Source: Deltaproteobacteria bacterium RIFCSPLOWO2_12_FULL_60_19
GTDB lineage: Bacteria > Desulfobacterota > Binatia > UBA9968
Length of the DNA: 37,270 bases
Direction: 5' to 3'
Assembly (NCBI GenBank): GCA_001798595.1
Contig: MGSS01000152.1
Coordinates: 13,397-50,666, forward strand
The notes beneath the pieces are model-generated. The model saw nothing but the letters and a program-made list of their open reading frames with translations, was not told the DNA's origin and ran no database searches. Of this stretch, positions 7,421 through 13,814 are shown in pieces; within the stretch, counting starts at the first letter, position 1, and every line of letters begins with the position of its first letter. Position numbers and translations under genes: made by a program.

Positions 7421-7507
7421 TCAAGAGCCCAGCCAACCCCAACCCGGCTAAAAGCAGGGTAGGGGGCGACCGACCTAGACCTAAATCAACTCCCAATTCA
7501 GGAACTA

Positions 7508-7817
7508 TCTGATTTATATCAGGCGGCGAATCGTCGCTCCGTCTCCTCACCTAAAAACCCTTGAAACTAAAGGGTTTTTCCGTCCCTGGAATCGTATGGA
7601 CGGCGGTTCGTCGCCTCCGCGACCACAAACTCGAATGCCGCCTACGGCGGCACTCCGCTTACTTCGTTCGCTTCGGGATTGCGCTCCGCCCCCCTGCGGG
7701 GGGTCGGTGCTCACCTTCGTGTTTGTAGTCGCGGAGCACGATTTTCTACGCCCCTGCGGGGCTATGCCGCTTTCAACGGCAAAAAAAATCGGCTCGCGAC
7801 GATTCGCCGCCTAGATA
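7508..7817. repeat. ~300-bp nested inverted-repeat element
   Basis: Outer perfect 17-bp arms AGGCGGCGAATCGTCGC (7521-7537) and its complement (7796-7812) enclose a second pair of 16-bp arms with one mismatch (7615-7630 and 7721-7736). Inside are further hairpins: a 10-bp stem at 7553-7579, TGCCGCC/GGCGGCA at 7636-7652, and two C5-G5-type stems near 7690 and 7752. A small palindrome CTGAT-TTAT-ATCAG (7508-7521) abuts the left arm. No transposase or convincing coding frame is inside. It could be a MITE-like element or a structured DNA/RNA. The gap 7421-7810 otherwise shows no gene. Confidence 0.65.
7553..7579. terminator. Bidirectional rho-independent terminator-like hairpin
   Basis: AAAAACCCTT-GAAACTA-AAGGGTTTTT: a perfect 10-bp stem with A and T runs on both sides, lying inside the nested inverted-repeat element. 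Confidence 0.6.
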
Positions 7818-8284
7818 AGGTATCCCCCTTGCGCTGTCCCTCGACAATGCTCGGGAACGCTCCCTCGGGGCTCAGCGGCCGGCTTTTTGTTGTGAAAATA
7901 AACCGGAAGCGCTACCAAAATTACCCACTCTGAGGGACCACCGGGAACTGTACGACCTCCGCGGCCGTTTGCGCTTTCTTTACTCTCCCCGCCATCGGTT
8001 CCTCCGGAAGGCAGCTTCCCTACGATCTTCTCCAGTGCTCCGCTGCCGCTGGACTCTGGAGCTTCTCCGGGCAGATAGAGAATCACCCCGCCGCGCGTGG
8101 GCCGTTTCTCGATGACACGCTTAGCGGCCAGCCCTCTTGTGGCTTCAACAGGGTCCTCGTGGAAATAACCCCTGAAGGCTTCATTGAACCTGGAATAAAC
8201 CGAGTGAATCCCCTTGCGGCCAGGCTCCCGAAGCGTCTCTATAGCCCTGAGCACAAACTCCTCCTGGCTGATTTTGTCACTCAT
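7811..8284 (-). CDS. Hypothetical protein with winged-helix-like N-terminus
   Basis: 157 residues from the ATG at 8284, which has GGAGGG six bases upstream. Residues 1-75 (KISQEEFVLRAIETLRE..., then ATRGLAAKRVIEKRPTRGG and VILYLPGE) look like a small helix-rich, winged-helix-type domain ending in a beta hairpin. From about residue 80 the sequence becomes low-complexity and glycine/serine-rich. The last residues and the TAG stop lie in the right arm of the inverted-repeat element at 7796-7812, so the native C-terminus may have been replaced. A -10-like TATTAT (8361-8356) lies beside direct repeats upstream. Function unknown. Confidence 0.55.
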   Translation of the reverse strand: MSDKISQEEFVLRAIETLREPGRKGIHSVYSRFNEAFRGYFHEDPVEATRGLAAKRVIEKRPTRGGVILYLPGEAPESSGSGALEKIVGKLPSGGTDGGESKESANGRGGRTVPGGPSEWVILVALPVYFHNKKPAAEPRGSVPEHCRGTAQGGYLI

Positions 8285-8359
8285 AGCCAACCCTCCTTTT
8301 TTTTGGAAAATTTGGGGGCTTATCGATCCCCCTAACCAAAGGCGTTGACCACCGAATAA

Positions 8360-8386
8360 TACCTAGTTACGTACCTAGTTACCTAG
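8360..8386. promoter_or_regulatory. TACCTAGT direct repeats, possible operator
   Basis: TACCTAGT begins at 8360 and 8372, and TACCTAG recurs at 8380. They lie 75-100 bases upstream of the gene starting at 8284, next to a minus-strand TATTAT (8361-8356) that lacks a consensus -35 box. They may be binding sites for an activator or repressor. Confidence 0.4.
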
Positions 8387-8744
8387 CCGTAGGACATAGA
8401 TGCAGGGATAGGCAGGCTACCTTAGGATTCCCCCCTTTCACCTGCCTCGCGTCGCTCCATTGTACCAGCCGGCTCAAGGCCGCTTTTTAGAGATTTGTCG
8501 CCAAAATGACAAAATTTTCTGCCGCATTTGCTGTATAATGCATTTTCTCGGACCGGGCCTTACCAGATGGTAGGGGTATTTTCGGGTTCGCGGCCTTGAC
8601 CTCGGCCGGTGTGTCGCTCCGCGGGCGAGGCAGGTTTTCGCCGAGCAAAGGTCGATTTGACAGCTCTCATTATCCGCTTAAGCTTAAAGTATGCCCTAGA
8701 AAAATATCGCCACAATCCAGGAGCTCGACAGTTCAAAAAGTTCG
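8387..8744. other. Gene-free stretch with a promoter-like TATAAT
   Basis: No convincing gene is seen. TGTATAAT at 8532-8539 is a good -10 box on the plus strand, but no -35 box is correctly spaced. The inverted repeat TTTGTC/GACAAA (8494-8513) lies just upstream and could be an operator. No believable coding frame follows. Confidence 0.3.
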
Positions 8745-8910
8745 ATCGGCACCGTTCAAGCCGCCTACCCACCCTAGCTTCCACGGTTCAACGGGTTCCC
8801 CCCTTCGACTTCGCTTCGCTCCGCTCAGGACAGGCAAAGTTGTTTAACGGCAGTCCCCCGACCGACCGCCCGCCTCCGTTCGAGTCGTTCAAAAGGTTCA
8901 ACGGTCGCGT
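8745..8910. repeat. GTTCAA-word repeat block with the GCTTCGCTCCGCTCAGGACAGG unit
   Basis: GTTCAA/GTTCGA words recur irregularly around a core (about 8803-8833) rich in CTTCGACTTCGCTTCGCT followed by CCGCTCAGGACAGG. The same units are found at 10540-10835 and 11836-11955. The block abuts the 3' end of the AlbA_2 gene. Confidence 0.65.
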
Positions 8911-8916
8911 CTCCCC

Positions 8917-10368
8917 CTACCCGCCCTCCCGCGCGATGGCTTCGCGACCGGCCTCGGTCGTCCGGTACCGCTGCATACGGCTTCTCGGCTTATCGGGAAT
9001 GGTCATCTGGAGCAAGCGCAAGTCTAAAAGCGGCTTGATGAACTGCTCACGGAATTTGGTGCGGTTCTTGCGGCCGACGGAGTTCATAAGTTCAAGCAGG
9101 GTTCCTTCTTTACGGCAGAGCCGAAGAATCTTGACTTGCTCCCTACTTAGTCCCGACTTAGTCCCGACTTGGTGCCGACTTGGTCCCGACTTGGTCCCGA
9201 CTTGGTTCGTGACTTCCTCGCTCGCTGCGAGCGCCTGTCTGCGCACTTCGGGGTTGGGATAGAACGTCGCAGTGAAAAAACCCGTGGTCTCGAATTTAGG
9301 TTCGGGGCTGCCGCATTTTTTGGCCTCCTCGCGCATGCGCTTGATGCCGGTACCCGCCTTCTCGATAAATTCGATCCGGTGCAGCAGGTCCGCGATCAGC
9401 GGATTGCGCCGCACGCTCTTGTGGCCTAGGTCGGAAGGCAGCATCCCTTTGGGCAGACCGCCGGGGTTCGAGACCTCGATGCGGTCCGTGTAAATCTCTA
9501 CGAAAACGTTGGCTCCCTCGTTGAACCAGTCGCGGTGCATGACGGCATTGGTGACCGCCTCGCGCAGGGCGGCCAGGGGGTACTCGGGGATCTCCTCGCG
9601 GCGCAGCCGCTCGATGCGATAGGCCACGCGGGTGTTGCGCTCGATGAAGCGCAGGGCCTCTTCGATGTCGGCGACGATCCCTCCGTCGAAGTCCTTGCGG
9701 TCGAGGATGTGCGTCTTGTCCGTGCCGCGGGCGAGCAGGCAGGTGATATAGGCATGCGGGAAGAAATGCCTCACGTTCTTTGCGAAGAAAAGGACTCCGG
9801 CATTGCGGAAGATGAGCTTGCCGCCCGAGCGCTCGGCCGCCTCGATATTTACGAGAACATCCTCGATTCGCCCTCTACGCGTGATCCGGCTTTCATGAAT
9901 CCACGCGTCGAATTTCGCGCGATCGAAATCCTCAGGGTAACGAAACTTTGGATAAACGGTCAGGTCGAAGCGGATCGCACCCTCGCTGCGGAAGAAATCC
10001 CGTATCTCATCCCGCGAGAGCTTCTGGGTGCTTGCTCCCTGACGCCAGAAAAAGCCGTCACGGCATTGAACGGGTTTGCTTTCGCTCTCTCGCACAACGA
10101 CGGCCAGCACATTTCCGACCGCTTCCACGAGGACGTTAACCGGCGGATCGCAATTTCGCGCTATGTCCTGTATCTGGGCTCTCAAGTCGTTGGTATCGCG
10201 CATTCCGACCACTGTGCCGTCATTACGAACGCCGAGCAGGATCTTGCCGCCGGCGCTGTTGGCAAAGGCCGCCAACTCCCGCGCCAAAGAGGAGGACAGG
10301 GACTCCTTATACTCAAGCATGGAACCTTCGCCCTCGTGAAGAAGAATATCAAGGTCTCTCTGGTTCAC
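8917..10368 (-). CDS. AlbA_2 (Schlafen-type) / GHKL ATPase putative transcriptional regulator
   Basis: 483 residues. Residues 10-125 form an AlbA_2 domain (EYKESLSSSLARELAAFANS, then GGKILLGVRNDG). Residues 260-370 form a GHKL-type HATPase_c_4 domain: N-box LREAVTNAVMHRDW, G1 RIEVSNPGGLP and G2 IEKAGTGIKRM. Residues 410-480 look like a winged helix. This is the 'RecG-like/Schlafen' regulator architecture, predicted to bind nucleic acid and ATP; some members act in defence or as antitoxin-like regulators. The linker at residues 386-411 is encoded by an 11-bp tandem repeat. Translation starts at GTG 10368, with GAGGAG close upstream. It stands alone between repeat blocks in the accessory zone. 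Confidence 0.85.
   Translation of the reverse strand: MNQRDLDILLHEGEGSMLEYKESLSSSLARELAAFANSAGGKILLGVRNDGTVVGMRDTNDLRAQIQDIARNCDPPVNVLVEAVGNVLAVVVRESESKPVQCRDGFFWRQGASTQKLSRDEIRDFFRSEGAIRFDLTVYPKFRYPEDFDRAKFDAWIHESRITRRGRIEDVLVNIEAAERSGGKLIFRNAGVLFFAKNVRHFFPHAYITCLLARGTDKTHILDRKDFDGGIVADIEEALRFIERNTRVAYRIERLRREEIPEYPLAALREAVTNAVMHRDWFNEGANVFVEIYTDRIEVSNPGGLPKGMLPSDLGHKSVRRNPLIADLLHRIEFIEKAGTGIKRMREEAKKCGSPEPKFETTGFFTATFYPNPEVRRQALAASEEVTNQVGTKSGPSRHQVGTKSGLSREQVKILRLCRKEGTLLELMNSVGRKNRTKFREQFIKPLLDLRLLQMTIPDKPRSRMQRYRTTEAGREAIAREGG
9138..9214. repeat. 11-bp tandem repeat inside the AlbA_2 gene
   Basis: Five adjacent 11-bp units (9149-9203; consensus GGTCCCGACTT on the plus strand) are flanked by one degenerate unit on each side (9138-9148 and 9204-9214). 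Because 11 is not a multiple of three, three units encode an 11-residue peptide period (QVGTKSGPSRH, then QVGTKSGLSRE). No stop codon appears within the unit in any of the three forward frames of the gene strand. Confidence 0.85.
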
Positions 10369-10470
10369 GGCTCCTCATTGACGGCGTTCAAAACCGACGA
10401 TTCCCCGTCAGGTCTCTCAGGAATAGATTTCGCAGGCAGTGTCATTTGCGAATCTTATACAACAAGCATT

Positions 10471-10612
10471 TGACAGATCAGGTCATTTCATTTTTCCCGT
10501 TTTGACATCCAAGGTCACGATTGCCAAGAAAAAATACCGTTCAAGCCGCCTACCCACGCAAGCTTCCCCGGTTCAACAGGTTCAACCTCGTTCAACGGTA
10601 GTCCCCCGGCCG
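10471..10612. repeat. Composite ~142-bp repeat, copy A
   Basis: Begins TGACAGATCAGGTCATTT, continues CCCGTTTTGACATCCAAGG and GAAAAAATACCGTTCAAGCC, and ends in GTTCAACGGTAGTCC. It is nearly identical to copy B at 11769-11912. The two copies lie in the same orientation on either side of the nucleotidyltransferase module. Confidence 0.75.
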
Positions 10613-10838
10613 CCCCGGTTCAAAGGGTTTCCTTCGACTTCGCTTCGCTCCGCTCAGGACAGGCAACCTTGTTCAACGGCAGTCCCCCGACCGCCCCGGT
10701 TCAAAGGGTTCCCTTCGACTGCGCTTCGCTCCGCTCAGGACAGGCAAGTCGTTCAAATGGTTCAAAACGTTCAACCGTTTCAAGAGTTCAAAGTTGGAAC
10801 AGTTCAAGTCCTCCGTGCGGTTCACATCGTTTAAGAGC
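10590..10838. repeat. 81-bp tandem duplication and GTTCAA stutter
   Basis: An 81-bp unit (10590-10670) is repeated directly (10671-10751). Each unit contains GTTCAACGG, CCCCCGRCCGCCCC, GGTTCAAAGGGTT and CTTCGCTCCGCTCAGGACAGG. From 10750 to 10835 GTTCAA words follow at about 8-9 bp intervals. No gene is present between 10374 and 10839. Confidence 0.7.
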
Positions 10839-10839
10839 G

Positions 10840-11061
10840 TCAGCCGGAATATCGCCGAGCACGTTTAACCTTGTCTTTTCCCTTTCCGCCATACCTCGCC
10901 CCTTTTTCCCGAACGGCATCGGGCCCGGCGAGGTCGGACAGCCGATCCAAGGCCTCCAGACGCTGCCGCAGGCTCAGCGCATGCCAACGTCGCAACTGCT
11001 CGCGGCGGCTGCCTTCAAAAGTGGTCTTGGACCAATCTATCGTCTCGTCGGATTCGCTCAT
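10840..11061 (-). CDS. Small protein paired with the nucleotidyltransferase
   Basis: 73 residues, charged and helical: MSESDETIDWSKTTFEGSRR at the start, then SLRQRLEALDRLSDLAG. Its ATG overlaps the nucleotidyltransferase stop by four bases (ATGA), so the two are translationally coupled. The motif DWxxTTxEGSRRE recurs in the tiny frame at 11564-11647, upstream of the same nucleotidyltransferase. The pairing with a possible AbiEii/DUF6036-type enzyme suggests a partner or antitoxin role (inference). The C-terminus is strongly basic (KGKDKVKRARR). Family not recognised by name. Confidence 0.65.
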   Translation of the reverse strand: MSESDETIDWSKTTFEGSRREQLRRWHALSLRQRLEALDRLSDLAGPDAVREKGARYGGKGKDKVKRARRYSG

Positions 11062-11567
11062 TTTTTGCTCTCGTCTTCGAGTATCCAGCGCAAGTGTTGG
11101 ATGTCGTCCAGATCACGGGGCCGCCCAGCCGCCTCCTTCATTCGAATCAGCGTCGGAATAGAGACAAAGCGCACCGATAGCCCCGGCAAAACTTCGCCCA
11201 CCATCGCGGCGGTAAACTCCTGGTGAAAGTCAAACGGCTCGTACACAAATATGTCCACGGAGCTTTCCGGGTGCTGATCACTGAAGAAATTGAGCACTTG
11301 CATTCCTTTTTCCGCGATCCAACGCTGTCGCTGGTTGGCATCGGCGAATTGCTCGGCTCTGATCGGCACGGTGGGCCGGTATCCGACCTTTGACAAGGCG
11401 CCGAACGTCCGCAAGATATTGCGGGCATCCAGCGCAATGACGAAGTCCATATCGGCCGTGAAGCGCAGATACCCATGAGCGTTCACAGCCAGGCCGCCAG
11501 CCACAAGATAGCGCACCTGGGCATCGTGCAACGCCTGCGCTACAGCTTCAAAGGCGCGCAGCTTCAT
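11058..11567 (-). CDS. Nucleotidyltransferase-fold protein (DUF6036/AbiEii-like), possible toxin
   Basis: 169 residues. The nucleotidyltransferase signature is GGLAVNAHG followed by TADMDFVI, giving a GG motif and a DxD metal site, and later VDIFVYEPFDF, which supplies the third acidic residue. The C-terminal IPTLIRMKEAAGRPRDLDDI is characteristic of AbiEii/DUF6036-like enzymes. The family covers antitoxin-controlled toxins (AbiE-type) and uncharacterised enzymes. The ATG at 11567 overlaps the stop of a 27-codon upstream frame, and the gene's stop overlaps the start of the 73-residue gene. The module is bracketed by the direct repeats at 10471 and 11769. No strong Shine-Dalgarno precedes the ATG, consistent with coupling to the upstream frame. 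Confidence 0.8.
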   Translation of the reverse strand: MKLRAFEAVAQALHDAQVRYLVAGGLAVNAHGYLRFTADMDFVIALDARNILRTFGALSKVGYRPTVPIRAEQFADANQRQRWIAEKGMQVLNFFSDQHPESSVDIFVYEPFDFHQEFTAAMVGEVLPGLSVRFVSIPTLIRMKEAAGRPRDLDDIQHLRWILEDESKK

Positions 11568-11647
11568 GCTTGTCGCTCGCGGCGCGAGCCTTCGACGGTG
11601 GTCGCGCGCCAATCGAACCCCGGTTTGCGCGGTTCATATTTCGGCAT
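11564..11647 (-). CDS. 27-residue upstream frame related to the downstream small protein
   Basis: Minus-strand ATG at 11647, stop TGA at 11566-11564, overlapping the nucleotidyltransferase ATG. The sequence begins MPKYEPRKPGFDW and ends TTVEGSRRERQA. The latter matches the N-terminal motif of the 73-residue gene (DWSKTTFEGSRREQ). The frame is open further upstream without an ATG, so it may be the 3' end of a longer gene that has lost its start. Either way it is likely a leader or partner peptide coupled to the nucleotidyltransferase. Confidence 0.45.
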   Translation of the reverse strand: MPKYEPRKPGFDWRATTVEGSRRERQA

Positions 11648-11768
11648 CGTCTTCCACTTGATTCGCAGATGCGCGCGGACGATGGCTTCGAAGTGTTCAG
11701 TTTCACGGCTCGGTTCCCCTCCTCTGCGCCCGGCGCTTTGTTGTTGGCTCCACTATACCAGCCCTGTG
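11648..11768. other. Upstream region of the nucleotidyltransferase module
   Basis: On the minus strand AGGAGGGG (about 11716-11709) precedes a GTG at about 11699, a good translation signal. The frame entered by that GTG does not look natural, while the frame that leads into the 27-residue peptide has no start here. A -10-like TATAGT lies near 11757. A frameshift in the original first gene would explain this. Confidence 0.35.
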
Positions 11769-11958
11769 TGACAGATCGGGTCATTTTATTTTTTCCCGTT
11801 TTGACATCCAAGGTCACGATTACAAGAAAAAATACCGTTCAAGCCGCCTACCGACGCAAGCCTCCCAGGTTCAACAGGTTCAACCTTGTTCAACGGTAGT
11901 CCGCCGCCCGACCGCTGGCCGCCCCTCCGTGGTTCAACAAGTTCAAATAGTTCAATGA
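11769..11958. repeat. Composite repeat copy B and GTTCAA stutter
   Basis: 11769-11912 matches copy A (10471-10612) almost base for base, from TGACAGATCGGGTCATTT to GTTCAACGGTAGTCC. 11930-11956 continues with GTTCAA words. A partial word, ACATCCAAGGTCC, follows at 11998-12010. Confidence 0.75.
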
Positions 11959-12017
11959 TTCCAGCCCCAGCGGGCCCACAATACGGCAAAGCCATAACAT
12001 CCAAGGTCCTTCTCCCG

Positions 12018-12046
12018 TTGCATCATTTTGGACACTCTTGTACACT
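12018..12046 (+). promoter_or_regulatory. Promoter of the second antitoxin-PIN pair (leaderless)
   Basis: TTGCAT (12018-12023), a 17-base spacer and TACACT (12041-12046). The ATG at 12054 begins only seven bases after the -10 box, so the transcript should start at or next to the start codon. This fits the lack of a Shine-Dalgarno sequence. The near-direct repeat ACACTCTTG/ACACTTG overlaps the -10 box and may be an operator. Confidence 0.55.
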
Positions 12047-12053
12047 TGCCTTC

Positions 12054-12320
12054 ATGAAACTCTCCGTCAATCAGGCGCGAAAGAAGCTGCCGGAACTGGT
12101 CCGGCAGGTGCGGAAGGACCCCGGCGCCGCCGTTCAGATTACCGTGCGGAACGAGATCGTCGCCGAGCTGCGCGCGCCGTTGCCCGAGCCGGAGCCCGGC
12201 GCCGCCGCCAAAAAACTGGTTGAGCTGATGCGTAAGCTGCCGAAGCATCGGGGACGAAAAACGGATGTCTCGGCGCACGTCAAAGAGCATCTTTATGGTT
12301 CCGACGCAAAGAGCCGCTGA
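12054..12320 (+). CDS. Phd/YefM-like antitoxin
   Basis: 88 residues: MKLSVNQARKKLPELVRQVR, then VQITVRNEIVAELRAP. This is a Phd/YefM-type beta-alpha DNA-binding head followed by a charged tail (KKLVELMRKLPKHRGRK, then DVSAHVKEHLYG). The open frame extends upstream to 11886, but that part runs through repeats; the ATG at 12054 fits the promoter just above it. The stop TGA shares its A with the ATG of the PIN gene (TGATG), so expression is coupled. It should neutralise the PIN toxin and autoregulate the operon (family knowledge). Confidence 0.8.
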   Translation: MKLSVNQARKKLPELVRQVRKDPGAAVQITVRNEIVAELRAPLPEPEPGAAAKKLVELMRKLPKHRGRKTDVSAHVKEHLYGSDAKSR

Positions 12321-12736
12321 TGGCGCTTCCCGCCCGTCTTTTCTGTGATACATCGTTCTTCTACGCCTGCTTCGATCAGGGGGATGTCAACCACCAACAA
12401 GCCAACGACCTCTCGAAAGACGCCGCTGCGTCCGGGGCCGGTCTCTATGTCACCTGGGACATCGTCAGTGAGACCGTAACCCTGCTGCGCTATCGGCGAA
12501 GCCACCGCGATGCGCTGACGTTCCTCGCCGAAATCAAGCCCCGTCTCCATATCGTAAATTACGCCGACAACACCCGCGCCGAAGCGGAACGAATCTTCCG
12601 CCGGTACGGGCGCGACCATAAACTTTCTTTCTGCGACGCGATATCATTTGTGGTTGTTACCACGCTTCTCGATGATATTCCCGCTCTCGCCTTTGACGAT
12701 GACTTCCGCGCTCTGGGGCTTACAGTAATTCCTTAG
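12320..12736 (+). CDS. PIN-domain ribonuclease toxin
   Basis: 138 residues. PIN acidic residues: Asp10 in LFCDTSFFYACF, Glu51 in DIVSETVTLLR, Asp106 in LSFCDAISF and Asp126-128 in LAFDDDFRALG. The fold and length are typical of VapC-like ribonucleases; DTSFFYA and FDDDF place it in a different subgroup from the PIN toxin at 6128. It is co-translated with the preceding antitoxin. It converges on the WYL gene with 84 bases between stops, which contain a copy of the TTTGACATCCAAGG word. Confidence 0.88.
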   Translation: MALPARLFCDTSFFYACFDQGDVNHQQANDLSKDAAASGAGLYVTWDIVSETVTLLRYRRSHRDALTFLAEIKPRLHIVNYADNTRAEAERIFRRYGRDHKLSFCDAISFVVVTTLLDDIPALAFDDDFRALGLTVIP

Positions 12737-12806
12737 CTGAACTTCCTTCCGTCGCTTCATCGCAGATCTCCGCCCGTCTCAACTCGAACGCATCATAGCA
12801 CGGAAC

Positions 12807-12826
12807 TTTGACATCCAAGGTCACGA
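12807..12826. repeat. TTTGACATCCAAGGTCACGA word, third copy
   Basis: The same 20-base word occurs within composite repeats A and B (near 10502 and 11800), with a shorter relic at 11998. Here it overlaps the last codon and stop of the WYL gene. Confidence 0.7.
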
Positions 12827-13801
12827 CCGAAAGATTTTTCTCGCCTCTTCTTTGACCTTTTGCCTCAATGCATCCGGCCGGACTACCCGCACCTGGCTGC
12901 CGAAGCTCAAGATCCAGCCGACAAGCTCGGCCGTATCGGCGACCTTCAACGCCATCCTTAGCCGTCCGTTCTTTAACACGTTTGTCTCCTGGCTCGGGTG
13001 CCAGACCTTATCTTTAACCCAGGCGGCTGTGGCTTTGGAAAACAGAAGCTCCACTTCGATCCGCCGGCCGCGCATCACCATGAGCGCGTCCTGGACGTAC
13101 TCTTCCACGTTGAAACCCAAAGGCAGTTGATAGGGATGGTCGGTCAGCGCGATGGAGCGAATCCGCTCTACGGCGAACATCCGCACGTCCTTGCGCAGAT
13201 GGCAGTGGCCGATCAGGTAAAGCCCGCCGGCCGCATACCACAGGCGATACGGGTCTACTTCACGGCGCGTCGTGGTGTTCCGAGAAGCCGAATAGTAGCG
13301 GAGTTGGGCGGTTCGCGCTTTGTCTATCGCCTGGGTTATGACGTCGATCGTTCCTCGATGCCGCTGGTAACTCTTATGCGGCCCCAAGCCGACGGAAAAC
13401 ACCTTCTCCAACGCTCGAACATACTCATGGCCTTGCGGGGGCAGCGCCGCCGCCATCTTGTTCAGCGCCGAGTTAAGAGAAGATTGAATTTCCGTGCCTT
13501 CCAACGGCTTTAGGAGATTTCGGCTGAACACGAGAGACATGAGCTCCGTGGGCGAAAAGCCTAAGGCCGGAATGTGACGGAACCCGTCCATGAGCTTCCA
13601 GCGCGTCTGTCCATCGAAACGCTCCGTGACAAGCGGCACCCCTACGATTTCGAGAGCCTCGAGATCTCTGTGAATTGTGCGCAGATTTTTGGGGTAATCT
13701 TCGGGAAGACCGTCCATGAGTTGTTGGAGCGTCATCCCCGCGGAACTCTCCAGTTTCTGGAGCAGCAACCACTGGCGCGTGACCTGAGTGTTCCTCGGCA
13801 T
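12821..13801 (-). CDS. WYL-domain transcriptional regulator
   Basis: 326 residues. The N-terminal winged helix (residues 1-60: TRQWLLLQKLESSAGMTLQQ, then NLRTIHRDLEALE) is followed by the WYL domain (VDPYRLWYAAGGLYLIGHC at about 200-220) and a WCX-type C-terminal extension. Such proteins are DNA-binding regulators that sense nucleic-acid ligands and often control defence or repair genes. Here it neighbours toxin-antitoxin modules. The ATG at 13801 lies about 14 bases below a TTGACA/GAGAAT promoter, so the leader is very short. The TGA stop lies inside the 20-bp repeat word at 12807-12826. Confidence 0.9.
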   Translation of the reverse strand: MPRNTQVTRQWLLLQKLESSAGMTLQQLMDGLPEDYPKNLRTIHRDLEALEIVGVPLVTERFDGQTRWKLMDGFRHIPALGFSPTELMSLVFSRNLLKPLEGTEIQSSLNSALNKMAAALPPQGHEYVRALEKVFSVGLGPHKSYQRHRGTIDVITQAIDKARTAQLRYYSASRNTTTRREVDPYRLWYAAGGLYLIGHCHLRKDVRMFAVERIRSIALTDHPYQLPLGFNVEEYVQDALMVMRGRRIEVELLFSKATAAWVKDKVWHPSQETNVLKNGRLRMALKVADTAELVGWILSFGSQVRVVRPDALRQKVKEEARKIFRS

Positions 13802-13814
13802 GGCGGCAGGGCCG

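Noticed and set aside
7594-7625. tRNA or tmRNA 3'-end-like sequence (GGACGGCGGTTCGTCGCC ... CCA)
   Set aside because: The T-arm-like stretch has no matching acceptor strand or remaining tRNA body; it is better explained as part of the nested inverted repeats.
8609-9262. Plus-strand frame through the GTTCAA repeats
   Set aside because: It crosses repeat units and the antisense of the AlbA_2 gene and has no RBS or recognisable domain.
11548-11817. 89-residue minus-strand frame starting in composite repeat B
   Set aside because: Its sequence is Ser/Arg-rich and unnatural, and it overlaps the better-supported nucleotidyltransferase leader in another frame.
10471-11912. Integron cassette array with attC sites
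   Set aside because: Repeats are direct and long, lack the paired R'/R'' core layout of attC, and no integron integrase is present.
8745-11958. CRISPR array
   Set aside because: GTTCAA words recur at 8-9 bp or irregularly; there are no 30-40 bp repeats with unique spacers and no cas genes.
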